Source of the DNA: Actinobacillus indolicus
GTDB lineage: Bacteria > Pseudomonadota > Gammaproteobacteria > Enterobacterales > Pasteurellaceae
DNA: 64,000 bases
Direction: 5' to 3'
NCBI RefSeq assembly: GCF_901764975.1
Contig: NZ_CABFKH010000003.1
Coordinates: 141,564 to 205,563, forward strand
Of this stretch, positions 18,249-26,966 are shown one piece after another (positions within the stretch are counted from its first letter, which is position 1; each line of letters opens with the position of its first letter). Below the pieces are notes generated by a model. The model was not told the origin of the DNA. It saw only the letters and a list, made by a program, of their open reading frames with translations, and did no database searches. Both the position numbers and the translations under genes were made by a program.

Positions 18249-19351
18249 CCCAAGCCCTTATCCAACGTAAATCTATCAGCCCGAACGATGAAGGTTGCCA
18301 ACAACTGATTGCTGAACGACTACAAGCGGTCGGATTTAAGCTGGAATGGTTGCCTTTTGGCGACACCTTAAATTTATGGGCAACCCACGGCGAAGGCGAG
18401 CCTTGTTTAGCCTTTGCAGGACATACTGACGTTGTTCCTGAAGGCGATGAAAGTCAATGGACTTATCCGCCATTTTCCGCCGAGATTGTTGATGATGTAC
18501 TTTATGGGCGTGGTGCGGCGGATATGAAAGGGTCTTTAGCAGCAATGGTAATCGCTTGTGAAACCTTTGTAAAAAACAACCCTAACCATCAGGGCAAAAT
18601 TGCCTTGCTTATTACGTCTGACGAAGAAGCTGCCGCCAAAGACGGTACAGTGAAAGTCGTAGAAACCCTAATGCAACGCCAAGAGCCGATCCACTATTGT
18701 GTAGTGGGCGAGCCGTCCAGCACCAAACAGCTAGGCGATGTAGTGAAAAACGGTCGCCGAGGTTCGATTACCGCCAATCTTTATATTAAAGGTATTCAAG
18801 GACACGTTGCTTATCCCTATTTAGCCGAAAACCCTGTTCATACGGCTCTGCCGTTTTTAAGCGAACTGACCGCTTACCAATGGGATAACGGCAACGAATT
18901 TTTCCCACCGACAAGTCTGCAAATCGCCAATATCAAAGCAGGCACGGGCAGTAATAACGTGATTCCAGGCGAGCTTTATGTGCAGTTTAATTTACGTTAT
19001 TGCACCGAAGTGAATGATGAAATTATTAAAGCTAAAGTTGCCGAAATGTTGCAAAAACACGGTTTAAAACATCGAATTGAGTGGAACTTGTCGGGAAAAC
19101 CATTTTTAGCAGGCAACGGAAAACTGGTTCAAGCCACAATACAAGCGGTCGAAAACGTGACACAAATTACGCCTAAATTAGACACTGGCGGTGGTACATC
19201 AGACGGGCGCTTTATCGCCTTAATGGGCGCAGAAGTAGTTGAGTTCGGTCCAATCAACCAAACCATTCATAAAGTAAATGAATGTGTGAATGTCAATGAT
19301 TTGGGTAAATGTGGTGAGGTGTATTACCAAATTGCCGAAAAATTACTGTAA
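18224..19351 (+). CDS. dapE: Succinyl-diaminopimelate desuccinylase
   Basis: Zinc metallohydrolase of the M20 family in lysine and meso-diaminopimelate synthesis, removing succinate from N-succinyl-LL-DAP. 375 aa. Metal ligands are visible in [13 protein letters not shown] (His), [10 protein letters not shown] (bridging Asp), DEEAAAKDG (the general-base Glu pair) and the C-terminal [12 protein letters not shown] (His). The dimerisation domain lies in the middle. Normal length. It is the third gene in the yffB-like/membrane protein/dapE run, with its start inside the previous gene. Confidence 0.96.
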   Translation: MEKQIITLAQALIQRKSISPNDEGCQQLIAERLQAVGFKLEWLPFGDTLNLWATHGEGEPCLAFAGHTDVVPEGDESQWTYPPFSAEIVDDVLYGRGAADMKGSLAAMVIACETFVKNNPNHQGKIALLITSDEEAAAKDGTVKVVETLMQRQEPIHYCVVGEPSSTKQLGDVVKNGRRGSITANLYIKGIQGHVAYPYLAENPVHTALPFLSELTAYQWDNGNEFFPPTSLQIANIKAGTGSNNVIPGELYVQFNLRYCTEVNDEIIKAKVAEMLQKHGLKHRIEWNLSGKPFLAGNGKLVQATIQAVENVTQITPKLDTGGGTSDGRFIALMGAEVVEFGPINQTIHKVNECVNVNDLGKCGEVYYQIAEKLL

Positions 19352-19366
19352 CAAGCGGTCTGATTT

Positions 19367-20053
19367 ATGCCAAATTTTACAAATTTACCTGAAATCCTCA
19401 CGGGCAAGAGCCGTGAGCATTTAGTACCACTGCCAAATAACTTGTCGGATAAACACGCCTTACAAGCAGAAGTCGTAGAGGCTTTTTTACAGCTACAACA
19501 AGCGGCAAAACAGGCGGGCTTTAATCTTCAACCCGCCAGCACCTATCGTGATTTTGAACGGCAAAAACTGATTTGGAATGCAAAGTTTAACGGCGAACGA
19601 AAAGTTCACGATGACAATGGTTGTGCCTTAGATTTGACTTGCTTAGACGATTGGAAAAAATGCCAAGCGATTTTACGTTGGTCGGCTGTGCCAGGGGCGA
19701 GTCGCCATCATTGGGGAACGGAAATTGATATTTTCGATCCCGATTTACTGCCTGAAGGACAAAAGTTGATGTTAGAGCCGTGGGAATATCAAACAGGCGG
19801 TTATTTCCAGCGTTTGACAAATTGGCTGTTAGTCAATGCAGAACAGTTTGGTTTCTATTTTCCGTTTATGGAAGATCACGGCAAACAAATTGGCTTAGAG
19901 CCTTGGCATATCAGTTATTTCCCAATCGCAGAACAATACGAGCGGTTACTTTCGCCTGAAATTTTGCAAATAGCGTGGGAAGGTGAAGATGTGGCTGGAA
20001 AAGATAGTTTAAGTCAGCACATTAATGATGTATTTAAAGATTATATTTTGTAG
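19367..20053 (+). CDS. M15-family D-alanyl-D-alanine carboxypeptidase, no signal peptide
   Basis: 228-aa zinc peptidase of the VanY/M15B type. The metal-binding set is clear: SRHHWGTEIDIFD (His and Asp ligands) and EPWHISYFP (catalytic Glu-proximal His ligand). The family normally trims terminal D-Ala from peptidoglycan peptides. No signal peptide or membrane helix is visible, so the protein would be cytoplasmic unless a different start or route is used; it may act on recycled muropeptides or precursors. Its TAG stop lies inside a REPIN-like repeat (20049-20124), so the repeat supplies the end of the coding sequence. 15 bp downstream of dapE, probably co-transcribed. Confidence 0.8.
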   Translation: MPNFTNLPEILTGKSREHLVPLPNNLSDKHALQAEVVEAFLQLQQAAKQAGFNLQPASTYRDFERQKLIWNAKFNGERKVHDDNGCALDLTCLDDWKKCQAILRWSAVPGASRHHWGTEIDIFDPDLLPEGQKLMLEPWEYQTGGYFQRLTNWLLVNAEQFGFYFPFMEDHGKQIGLEPWHISYFPIAEQYERLLSPEILQIAWEGEDVAGKDSLSQHINDVFKDYIL

Positions 20054-20124
20054 GGACACACTGCGTGTGTCCGCACATTTATAGCGGTATGGTAATTTTC
20101 GGACACACACAGTGTGTCCCTACA
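20049..20124. repeat. REPIN-like inverted pair of GTAG-footed palindromes
   Basis: Two 24-base arms, 20049-20072 and 20101-20124, are inverted copies with one mismatch. Each arm is GTAG followed by its own small palindrome (GGACACAC, 3-base loop, GTGTGTCC). The same arm sequence recurs at 34610-34705. Foot, palindrome and inverted pairing match the REP/REPIN plan used by RAYT transposases. No RAYT gene is in the window. Confidence 0.8.
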
Positions 20125-20134
20125 TAAAGAAAAA

Positions 20135-20887
20135 ATGACAAAAATCCAATTAATTAACGAAAGCGATTTTGCCGAACAATTTCAACAAACCTGTGAAAAA
20201 TGGCAACTTCAACATAATCCCGATGCAATTTTAGCTTTAGTTCAAACTAATGAACGTTTGGAGCTTCGTAAACTAGATGAGCCAAAACTGGGGGATATTG
20301 CGGTGAATTTTGTGGATGGCACAATGGCTCATCGGCGTAAATTTGGTGGCGGACGTGGTGAAGCAGTAGCAAAAGCAGTTGGAATTAAAGGCGATTATTT
20401 GCCAACGGTGATTGATGCAACAGCAGGGCTTGGGCGAGATGCTTTTGTGTTAGCGGCAGTGGGTTGCCAAGTTAAATTGGTTGAGCGAAATCCCGTGGTC
20501 AGTGCGTTGTTGGAAGATGGTTTAAATCGAGCTTATCAAGATGCAGAAATTGGCGACTTTATGCGAGAGCGAATGATTTTGTTGCCCGTACACTCTATTG
20601 CGGAGCTTGATCCAAACAGTGATTTTGCTGATGTGGTTTACCTTGATCCAATGTACCCACATAAACAAAAAAGCGCTTTAGTTAAAAAAGAGATGCGAGT
20701 GTTTCAGCATTTGGTAGGGGCGGATTTAGATTCCGATGATTTCTTTTTCCCTGCAAAACAGTTAGCTCGTAAACGAGTGGTGGTTAAACGCCCCGATTAT
20801 GCTCCGTTTTTAGCAGAGCAGAAGCCTGATTTTAGCCAAGAAACGAAGAATCATCGGTTTGATGTTTATTTATCTCATATGAAATAG
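20135..20887 (+). CDS. rsmJ: 16S rRNA (guanine-N2-)-methyltransferase RsmJ
   Basis: Methylates G1516 of 16S rRNA using S-adenosylmethionine. 250 aa from ATG 20135. The open frame reaches back to 20114, but that would start inside the palindromic repeat, and homologues begin near this ATG. The Rossmann SAM-binding motif [16 protein letters not shown] is followed by [16 protein letters not shown] and the catalytic-region motif [15 protein letters not shown]. The REPIN-like repeat lies immediately upstream, so the gene either has a promoter within or after the repeat or is read through from dapE. Confidence 0.92.
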   Translation: MTKIQLINESDFAEQFQQTCEKWQLQHNPDAILALVQTNERLELRKLDEPKLGDIAVNFVDGTMAHRRKFGGGRGEAVAKAVGIKGDYLPTVIDATAGLGRDAFVLAAVGCQVKLVERNPVVSALLEDGLNRAYQDAEIGDFMRERMILLPVHSIAELDPNSDFADVVYLDPMYPHKQKSALVKKEMRVFQHLVGADLDSDDFFFPAKQLARKRVVVKRPDYAPFLAEQKPDFSQETKNHRFDVYLSHMK

Positions 20888-20962
20888 AACCATTATTTCC
20901 TTGTATTGACAAATATTCGTGAGTAAACTGCTCATGTTTTTAACCCTTATAGGAGTTTCATT

Positions 20963-21481
20963 ATGAAAAAATTAGCAATGGTGACTTTAGCATTAGCTTC
21001 AACAGCAGCTTTTGCTGCCCCTGTTGGCGAAACCTTTACTGGCTTAGGTGTTGGAATTGATGCAACTACAGTCAAATATAAAAGTGCTGGTTTAGAAGGT
21101 AAACAAGCCACAGGAGCAAACTTGATTGTTGATTATGCGATGGATTATGGCAACAATTTAGTGGGTGTTGCTGAAGGTAAAGTAAAATTAGGTAGCACAA
21201 AAATTTTCAATGATGTGAAACAAAAATCACAATTTAGCGCAGGTTATTTACAAGGCTATCGTGTATTACCTGATTTACTGCCTTATGCGAAATTAAATTA
21301 TAGTGTAAGTAAAGTGGGCGATGTGGGTAGCTTTAAAGGGATCGGCTATGGCGCAGGCGTGAAATATGCGGTGTCAAACGATATTGAAATCGGTGCTGAA
21401 TACTTAAGAAGTAACTTAAAACATAGCGGCACAAAATTAAAAGGTAATGCATTTAGCGCAAGCGCTGCTTATCGTTTCTAA
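20963..21481 (+). CDS. Small outer-membrane beta-barrel protein
   Basis: 172 aa. A clear Sec signal peptide ends at AFA (residue 18). The mature protein (about 154 aa) has alternating-residue beta strands and finishes in AYRF, the terminal-aromatic signature recognised by the BAM machinery. Size suggests an eight-stranded barrel of the OmpX/Opa/OMP_b-brl class. Repeated Gly-Tyr-Gly-Ala motifs (GIGYGAGVKYAV) fit strand turns. A good ribosome site (AGGAG) precedes the ATG. Possible roles are adhesion or serum resistance, as for OmpX-like proteins, but this is not visible here. An inverted USS pair terminates it. Confidence 0.78.
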   Translation: MKKLAMVTLALASTAAFAAPVGETFTGLGVGIDATTVKYKSAGLEGKQATGANLIVDYAMDYGNNLVGVAEGKVKLGSTKIFNDVKQKSQFSAGYLQGYRVLPDLLPYAKLNYSVSKVGDVGSFKGIGYGAGVKYAVSNDIEIGAEYLRSNLKHSGTKLKGNAFSASAAYRF

Positions 21482-21485
21482 TCTT

Positions 21486-21543
21486 ACAAGCGGTGAGTTT
21501 CTCTGAAAATTTTGCAAATTTTTAGGTTAAACTCACCGCTTGT
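21486..21543. terminator. Inverted uptake-sequence pair serving as convergent terminator
   Basis: ACAAGCGGTGAGTTT (21486-21500) and AAACTCACCGCTTGT (21529-21543) are perfect inverse complements, each containing a full USS core. It sits between the convergent omp-like gene and plsY, so it can end transcription from both sides and also act as a DNA-uptake site. Confidence 0.82.
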
Positions 21544-21544
21544 C

Positions 21545-22141
21545 TTATTTTTTTAGTTTCTTCCAAATCTTATCTTCTTGCCCACGCCATAAACGTTGAA
21601 TATTATCGTGATGACGATAAACCAATAAACAGCAAACTAAGGCGACAGGGAAAGTTAGTTCAGGTTTAAACCACCATACATAAACAGGTACAACAAGCGC
21701 TGTGATAACGGCACTTAGCGATGAATAACCTGAAATTAAAAAGACCAATAACCAAGTGCCAACGGCACAACCTGAGATTGCATATCCCATTGGAATGATC
21801 GCTCCAAATGCAGTGGCTACGCCTTTTCCCCCTTGAAACTTAAAGAAAATCGGGAAAATATGTCCAAGGCAGGCCGCTAATGCAATAAAGCCGATGACAG
21901 ATATCGGTAATTCAAAATAGAAGCCAAGTGAAACGGGTAACATCCCCTTTAAAATATCCGCAAATAGCACGCCTAATGCGGATAATTTTCCGCCTATGCG
22001 TAACACGTTTGTTGCCCCTGGATTATGCGAGCCGTATTCTCGAGGATCGGGTAGTCCTGCCAATTTGCAAAAAATGACGGCACTTGAAATAGAACCGAGC
22101 AAATATGCCCCAAGAATGAGTAAATAGGCGATAACGCTCAT
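21545..22141 (-). CDS. plsY: Acyl-phosphate:glycerol-3-phosphate acyltransferase
   Basis: Integral membrane enzyme of 198 aa that makes lysophosphatidic acid from acyl-phosphate, the first acylation step in phospholipid synthesis. The three conserved loops are present: GSISSAVIF near the N-terminus, [12 protein letters not shown] (substrate-binding) and [14 protein letters not shown] (phosphate loop). About seven hydrophobic segments. Divergent from folB, an arrangement shared with E. coli ygiH/folB. Confidence 0.94.
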   Translation of the reverse strand: MSVIAYLLILGAYLLGSISSAVIFCKLAGLPDPREYGSHNPGATNVLRIGGKLSALGVLFADILKGMLPVSLGFYFELPISVIGFIALAACLGHIFPIFFKFQGGKGVATAFGAIIPMGYAISGCAVGTWLLVFLISGYSSLSAVITALVVPVYVWWFKPELTFPVALVCCLLVYRHHDNIQRLWRGQEDKIWKKLKK

Positions 22142-22217
22142 TTTTTTCCCTTATTTGTTACCTACTTTGTGCTATATTCTACCTTAACTTTCAAAAAGAA
22201 AAACAAGGAAAGATCCG

Positions 22218-22577
22218 ATGACTGATAAAGTTTTTATTCACGAACTCACTACCTTTGCTTCAATCGGCGCTTACGATTGGGAACATACGATTAAACAACG
22301 CCTAGTTTTTAATATTGAAATGGCGTGGGATTTTAGTCGAGCTGTCGCAGATGATGATGTGAAATACTGCTTAAACTATGCGGAAGTATCACAAAAGATT
22401 ATTGATTTTGTCGAATCAACCCCCTTTAAACTTGTTGAAACGGTGGCTTATCGTGTAGCGGATCTTCTTCAAAAAGAATATGCGATTCAATGGCTTAGAA
22501 TTGAGCTACATAAACCTAAAGCCGTTGCACAAGCCTCAAGTGTGGGAGTAATTGTTGAGCGAGGTAAATGTGCTTAA
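22218..22577 (+). CDS. folB: Dihydroneopterin aldolase
   Basis: Cleaves 7,8-dihydroneopterin to 6-hydroxymethyl-dihydropterin and glycolaldehyde in folate synthesis, supplying the substrate line used by FolP. 119 aa, normal length. Motifs: FASIGAYDWE (Glu in the active site), LNYAEVSQKI and IELHKPKAV with the catalytic Lys. AGGAAAG precedes the start. The 3' end overlaps the next gene (EamA transporter) by 8 bp. Confidence 0.94.
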   Translation: MTDKVFIHELTTFASIGAYDWEHTIKQRLVFNIEMAWDFSRAVADDDVKYCLNYAEVSQKIIDFVESTPFKLVETVAYRVADLLQKEYAIQWLRIELHKPKAVAQASSVGVIVERGKCA

Positions 22578-23472
22578 CCTACGTTTAGGCTATGTCAGTT
22601 TAATCATGGCAACTCTCTTTTGGGGTGGTAATTTTGTGCTAGGGAAAGTCTTAAGCGGCGTTATTCCCCCGATCACTCTCACTTATTTACGTTGGTTACC
22701 AGCATTTCTGATTCTTTTTTTCCTCTTTTATCGCCCAGCAATTCAAGCCTTTTCACAGGTGAAATCATCCTTTTGGGTAATGCTTAGCTTAGGGATATTG
22801 GGAGTAGTCTTATTCCCTGCCACCTTATATCAAGGATTAAAAACGACCTCATCGTTAAATGCGAGCTTGTATCTCGCTGTCGTGCCTGTATTAGTGCTGC
22901 TCTTAAATCGGCTTGTCTTTAAAGAAAAAATTAACCCTATGATTTTCGTTGGGGCAGTCATCAGTTTAATTGGCGTATTTTGGCTATTAACTCAAGGAAA
23001 CCTAGAACATTTACTGACATTAACGGTAAATCATGGTGATTTATGGACTATCGTCTCCGCAATAAGCTGGGCTGTCTATTGTTGTATCATTCGTTTAAAA
23101 CCCAACAATATCAGCCATTCTGCCTTTTTAACTTGGTTAGTTGGATTAGCGGTATTTGTATTAACACCACTCTTTATTTACGAATTCATACAAGAATCTG
23201 CAAAACTTTTGCCGAATCTGACCGCTTTACAGTGGAGTGGTATTGGCTATTTGATAATAGGACCATCGATTCTCTCTTATGCCTTTTGGAATTTTGGGAT
23301 TGCGATTGTTGGCTCAGCCAAAGGTGCGGTAATGACAAATTTTACGCCATTATTCGCCGCATTATTCAGTATTTTGTTGTTAAATGAACCAGTTAAAGTA
23401 TTTCATCTTATCAGTGCGATCCTGATCACAGTTGGAATTTTGATTTGTAGTTATAATAAGAAGAGATTTTGA
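22570..23472 (+). CDS. EamA/DMT-family membrane transporter
   Basis: About 300 aa with ten predicted membrane helices in two EamA repeats (about residues 8-140 and 150-295). Typical of drug/metabolite exporters such as RhaT/YdcZ-like proteins. I use GTG 22570 as start because GAGG lies six bases before it; a TTG at 22552 is possible. Substrate cannot be told from sequence. Conserved family features such as FWGGNFVLGK in TM1 and GLKTTSSLNASLYLAVVPVL in TM3-4 are visible. Overlaps folB, so translationally coupled; cdd follows after 17 bp. Confidence 0.82.
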   Translation: MLNLRLGYVSLIMATLFWGGNFVLGKVLSGVIPPITLTYLRWLPAFLILFFLFYRPAIQAFSQVKSSFWVMLSLGILGVVLFPATLYQGLKTTSSLNASLYLAVVPVLVLLLNRLVFKEKINPMIFVGAVISLIGVFWLLTQGNLEHLLTLTVNHGDLWTIVSAISWAVYCCIIRLKPNNISHSAFLTWLVGLAVFVLTPLFIYEFIQESAKLLPNLTALQWSGIGYLIIGPSILSYAFWNFGIAIVGSAKGAVMTNFTPLFAALFSILLLNEPVKVFHLISAILITVGILICSYNKKRF

Positions 23473-23489
23473 GATAAAAGGAGCGAATT

Positions 23490-24383
23490 ATGCCAAGTAT
23501 GATGGATATTCAAGAACGTATTATTCAGTTGATGGCAGAAAACCAATCACCCATTGTGCATCGTGTTATTGAACAAATAACATTACAAAAATCGAAAGGG
23601 GTTATTTCATCAGAATTAGTAGCTCAGTGGTGTCAGGAGTTTCAAGTCTCTCCCATTGAATTAGCTTTGGCTTGTTTACCTGTTGCCGCATGCTATGCTC
23701 GAGTACCGGTTTCTCATTTTTATGTTGGTGCCGTTGCAATAGGAAAATCAGGCACATTCTATTTTGGTGCAAATCAAGAATTTGAATGTGATGCAATACA
23801 GCAATCTGTTCATGCAGAGCAAAGTGCTATATCTCACGCGTTAATAGCAGGTGAGGATGGACTCACTGATATGGTGGTGAATTACACTCCATGCGGGCAT
23901 TGTCGTCAATTTATGAATGAACTTAACAGCGCAAGCCAGTTAAAGATTCATTTACCTCATAGCCAAAATAATTTACTTCATAGTTATCTTCCAGATGCCT
24001 TTGGCCCGAAAGATTTAAATATTGATCATGTTTTATTTGATCAACAAAATAATGGTTTTACACCAAGTGGTGATGAGTTAGAACAGGCCGCAATTTCTGC
24101 AGCAAATTTGGCTTATGCACCTTATAGTCAGGCAGTAAGTGGCGTGGCGTTACAATGTGGTGAGAATATTATTACAGGACGCTATGTAGAGAATGCAGCC
24201 TTTAATCCAAGTTTCTTACCTTTACAAAGTGCATTAAATTTCCGTCGTATGCAGGGGTTAGAAGGGGCTGGTGTAAGCCGAATTGTATTTGCAGAGCGAA
24301 GCGCGATTTTAAGTCATCAATCCATGACAAAATCTCTTGCTTGGCATCTGTTTGAATTACAAGTAGAATATCTATCGCTTTAA
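23490..24383 (+). CDS. cdd: Cytidine deaminase (two-domain, dimeric type)
   Basis: Zinc enzyme that converts cytidine and deoxycytidine to uridine and deoxyuridine. 297 aa, the long E. coli-like form. The catalytic N-terminal domain has HAEQSAISHA (His ligand and proton-shuttling Glu) and CGHCRQF (two Cys ligands). A degenerate second deaminase domain lacks the zinc ligands. It complements the deoD/deoC/nupC nucleoside salvage genes about 1 kb downstream on the other strand. Confidence 0.95.
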   Translation: MPSMMDIQERIIQLMAENQSPIVHRVIEQITLQKSKGVISSELVAQWCQEFQVSPIELALACLPVAACYARVPVSHFYVGAVAIGKSGTFYFGANQEFECDAIQQSVHAEQSAISHALIAGEDGLTDMVVNYTPCGHCRQFMNELNSASQLKIHLPHSQNNLLHSYLPDAFGPKDLNIDHVLFDQQNNGFTPSGDELEQAAISAANLAYAPYSQAVSGVALQCGENIITGRYVENAAFNPSFLPLQSALNFRRMQGLEGAGVSRIVFAERSAILSHQSMTKSLAWHLFELQVEYLSL

Positions 24384-24551
24384 CAAAAATTAAACAAATC
24401 AACTACAATTCTATTAATAATTGTAGGGAATTTGATTAAAGCCAAGCAAATACAAAATAAGCTATTCCGAAGCGTGAAAATGCCAAGTAGAATAGCTCGA
24501 TTTTGCAACGTTCTTGTTGTAGTGATTTATTGTGTGAAATAAGGTGATAGA

Positions 24552-25271
24552 ATGCAAAACCCACAAATTCTCATTGTTGAAGATGAAATCGTTACCCGTA
24601 ATACGTTAAAAAGTGTTTTTGAAGCGGAAGGTTATGACGTCTTTGAAGCGACAGACGGTAATGAAATGCACGCAATTCTAGATAGCCAAACCATTCATCT
24701 TGTGATTATGGATATTAATTTGCCAGGGAAAAATGGGTTGATGTTAGCACGAGAATTACGTGAAAATACCGATATCGCGTTGATGTTTCTGACTGGGCGT
24801 GACAATGAAGTCGATAAAATTCTTGGGCTCGAAATTGGTGCCGATGATTATATTACTAAGCCATTTAATCCGAGAGAATTGACGATTCGTGCAAGAAATC
24901 TATTACAACGTACGATGGCAGAAAGAGATAAGCAAAATAAAGATACTGCTCAATCTAACGAAAATTATTGTTTTAATGGCTGGACATTAGATGTCAATAG
25001 TAGAAGTCTTATCAATCCTGAAGGGGTTCAAATTAAATTGCCTCGTTCTGAGTTTAGAGCGTTGCTCCACTTCTGTGAAAATCCAGGCAAGATTCAAACC
25101 CGAGAAGATTTACTTAAACGTATGACAGGGCGTGAACTTAAACCGCACGATCGTACCGTAGATGTCACGATTCGCCGTATTCGTAAGCATTTTGAAGATC
25201 ACCCGAATACACCAGAAATTATTGTGACCATTCATGGTGAAGGTTATCGATTCTGTGGTGAAATCGAATAA
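24552..25271 (+). CDS. arcA: Aerobic respiration control response regulator ArcA
   Basis: OmpR-family regulator phosphorylated under low oxygen by the ArcB kinase. 239 aa: receiver domain with acidic pocket Glu10-Asp11, phosphorylated Asp54 in IMDINLPG and Lys in [10 protein letters not shown]; winged-helix domain at the C-terminus ([15 protein letters not shown]). Very close to the E. coli protein by eye. Target genes likely include frdABCD in this window. The 168 bp upstream hold no gene I can support. A strong hairpin terminator follows. Confidence 0.96.
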   Translation: MQNPQILIVEDEIVTRNTLKSVFEAEGYDVFEATDGNEMHAILDSQTIHLVIMDINLPGKNGLMLARELRENTDIALMFLTGRDNEVDKILGLEIGADDYITKPFNPRELTIRARNLLQRTMAERDKQNKDTAQSNENYCFNGWTLDVNSRSLINPEGVQIKLPRSEFRALLHFCENPGKIQTREDLLKRMTGRELKPHDRTVDVTIRRIRKHFEDHPNTPEIIVTIHGEGYRFCGEIE

Positions 25272-25275
25272 GATG

Positions 25276-25305
25276 AAAAACCTCAGCAGTTGCTGAGGTT
25301 TTTTT
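25276..25305 (+). terminator. Terminator of arcA
   Basis: AAAAACCTCAGCA and TGCTGAGGTTTTTTT with a 2-base loop. It could also serve the convergent deoD transcript on the minus strand because of the A-run on its left. Confidence 0.9.
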
Positions 25306-25334
25306 GTAAAAAATTGATAAGATCTTACCGCTTG

Positions 25335-26054
25335 TTAGCCTTGTTTATCACCGATTAATACAGATTCTAAGGCAATTTCAATCATATCATTGAACGTTAA
25401 TTGACGCTCTTCTGCGGTAGTTTGTTCGTGTGTACGAATGTGATCTGACACAGTACAAATCGTTAACGCTTTTGCACCAAACTCTGCCGCTACGCCGTAG
25501 ATACCGGCAGCTTCCATTTCAACACCTAAAATGCCGTATTTCTCCATAACATCAAACATTGATGGATCTGGCGTATAGAAAAGATCTGCAGAGAATAAAT
25601 TACCCACACGGACATTGACACCTTTTTCTTTCGCTGCTTGAACAGCTGCTGCTGTCATATCGAAATCAGCAATAGCTGCAAAGTCGTGATCTTTAAAACG
25701 CATACGGTTTACTTTAGAATCGGTACAAGCACCAACACCAATAACTACTTCACGTAATTTCACATCTTGGCGAACTGCACCACAAGAACCAACACGAATA
25801 ATTTTTTTCACGCCATATTCGGTGATTAACTCTTTTGCATAGATTGAGCAAGATGGAATACCCATACCGTGTCCCATGACAGAGATACGACGGCCTTTGT
25901 AGGTGCCTGTGTAACCGAACATATTACGGACATTTGTGACTTGTTCCGCGTTTTCTAAGAAAGTTTCAGCGATATATTTAGCGCGAAGTGGGTCACCTGG
26001 CATTAAAACAACATCGGCAAATGCACCAGCAGGTGCGTTAATATGTGGAGTCAT
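25335..26054 (-). CDS. deoD: Purine nucleoside phosphorylase (DeoD type)
   Basis: Cleaves purine (deoxy)nucleosides with phosphate to give free base and (deoxy)ribose-1-phosphate. 239 aa hexameric type. Visible: [13 protein letters not shown] with the phosphate-binding Arg, RVGSCGAV, the nucleoside-binding [13 protein letters not shown] and catalytic-region [12 protein letters not shown]. Lies 29 bp downstream of deoC on the minus strand, forming a salvage operon with it. Confidence 0.96.
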   Translation of the reverse strand: MTPHINAPAGAFADVVLMPGDPLRAKYIAETFLENAEQVTNVRNMFGYTGTYKGRRISVMGHGMGIPSCSIYAKELITEYGVKKIIRVGSCGAVRQDVKLREVVIGVGACTDSKVNRMRFKDHDFAAIADFDMTAAAVQAAKEKGVNVRVGNLFSADLFYTPDPSMFDVMEKYGILGVEMEAAGIYGVAAEFGAKALTICTVSDHIRTHEQTTAEERQLTFNDMIEIALESVLIGDKQG

Positions 26055-26083
26055 AGTCTGTTCCTCTTTTGTTTGTTGAGAGA

Positions 26084-26863
26084 TTAATATCCCGTTACAT
26101 TTTGATTTACTTGCCCATCATTTAGGGTAGCAAGTAAGTTGGCTAATAAACTGGATGCACCAAAACGGAAATGTGCTTGGTTAATCCAATCTTTTCCTAA
26201 AATTTCAGCGGCTAATGCAAGGTACTGCTCCGCTTCTTCGGTTGTTTTTACACCGCCAGCGGCTTTAAAACCAACGCTATCCGCAACGCCTAAATCACGA
26301 ATCGTTTCTAGCATAATACGAGCAGATTCAAGGGTTGCATTCACAGGCACTTTACCCGTTGACGTTTTGATAAAATCCGCCCCTGCTTTAATTGAAATTT
26401 CACTCGCTTTGCGAATCAATTCGGCAGTTTTTAGTTCGCCCGATTCAATAATCACTTTTAAAGTCACATGAGCTTCTGCACAAACGGCTTTACATTGTTT
26501 GACTAATTCAAACCCAACTTGTTCATTTCCAGCCATTAATGCGCGATATGGGAAAACCACATCGACTTCATCCGCACCATAAGCTATTGCTGCTTTAGTT
26601 TCTGCTACAGCAATGTCAATATCATCGTTACCGTGAGGGAAATTGGTGACAGTCGCAATTTTAACTTGTTCTGTACCTTGTGCTTTTAAGGTTTTGCGAG
26701 CGATAGGTACAAATCGAGGATAAACACAAACCGCTGCTGGCGTACCAAATTCAGTATTGCCTTGTTGACACAAAATAATCACTTTTTCATCTGTGTCATT
26801 ATCATTTAATGTGGTTAAATCCATTAAAGATAAGGCTTGTTGTGCAATTTGTTTTAAATTCAT
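26084..26863 (-). CDS. deoC: Deoxyribose-phosphate aldolase
   Basis: Class I aldolase converting 2-deoxyribose-5-phosphate to glyceraldehyde-3-phosphate and acetaldehyde, draining carbon from DNA breakdown. 259 aa, the longer E. coli-like form. The Schiff-base Lys is in [11 protein letters not shown] and the second active-site Lys in VGFKAAGG; the catalytic Asp region is [10 protein letters not shown]. Upstream of deoD on the same strand; nupC lies further upstream with a hairpin between. Confidence 0.96.
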   Translation of the reverse strand: MNLKQIAQQALSLMDLTTLNDNDTDEKVIILCQQGNTEFGTPAAVCVYPRFVPIARKTLKAQGTEQVKIATVTNFPHGNDDIDIAVAETKAAIAYGADEVDVVFPYRALMAGNEQVGFELVKQCKAVCAEAHVTLKVIIESGELKTAELIRKASEISIKAGADFIKTSTGKVPVNATLESARIMLETIRDLGVADSVGFKAAGGVKTTEEAEQYLALAAEILGKDWINQAHFRFGASSLLANLLATLNDGQVNQNVTGY

Positions 26864-26918
26864 TGTTGGACTCCTCTTTTGTTCAGGAAAAGCAAACGTT
26901 TAGCTAGGCTATAAATGA

Positions 26919-26944
26919 CAACACCACAGTTTCCTGTGGTGTTG
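26919..26944 (-). terminator. Hairpin between nupC and deoC
   Basis: CAACACCACAG, loop TTTC, CTGTGGTGTTG: an 11-bp perfect stem. On the minus strand the following bases are only mildly T-rich, so it could be a partial terminator that lowers read-through from nupC into deoCD, or an mRNA-stabilising stem. Confidence 0.65.
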
Positions 26945-26966
26945 AGTATTCATTTTATGGAATAGA

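Noticed and set aside
23043..23387. Plus-strand 114-residue ORF inside the EamA transporter
   Set aside because: Different frame of a confirmed gene; Cys/Trp-rich composition typical of a shadow.
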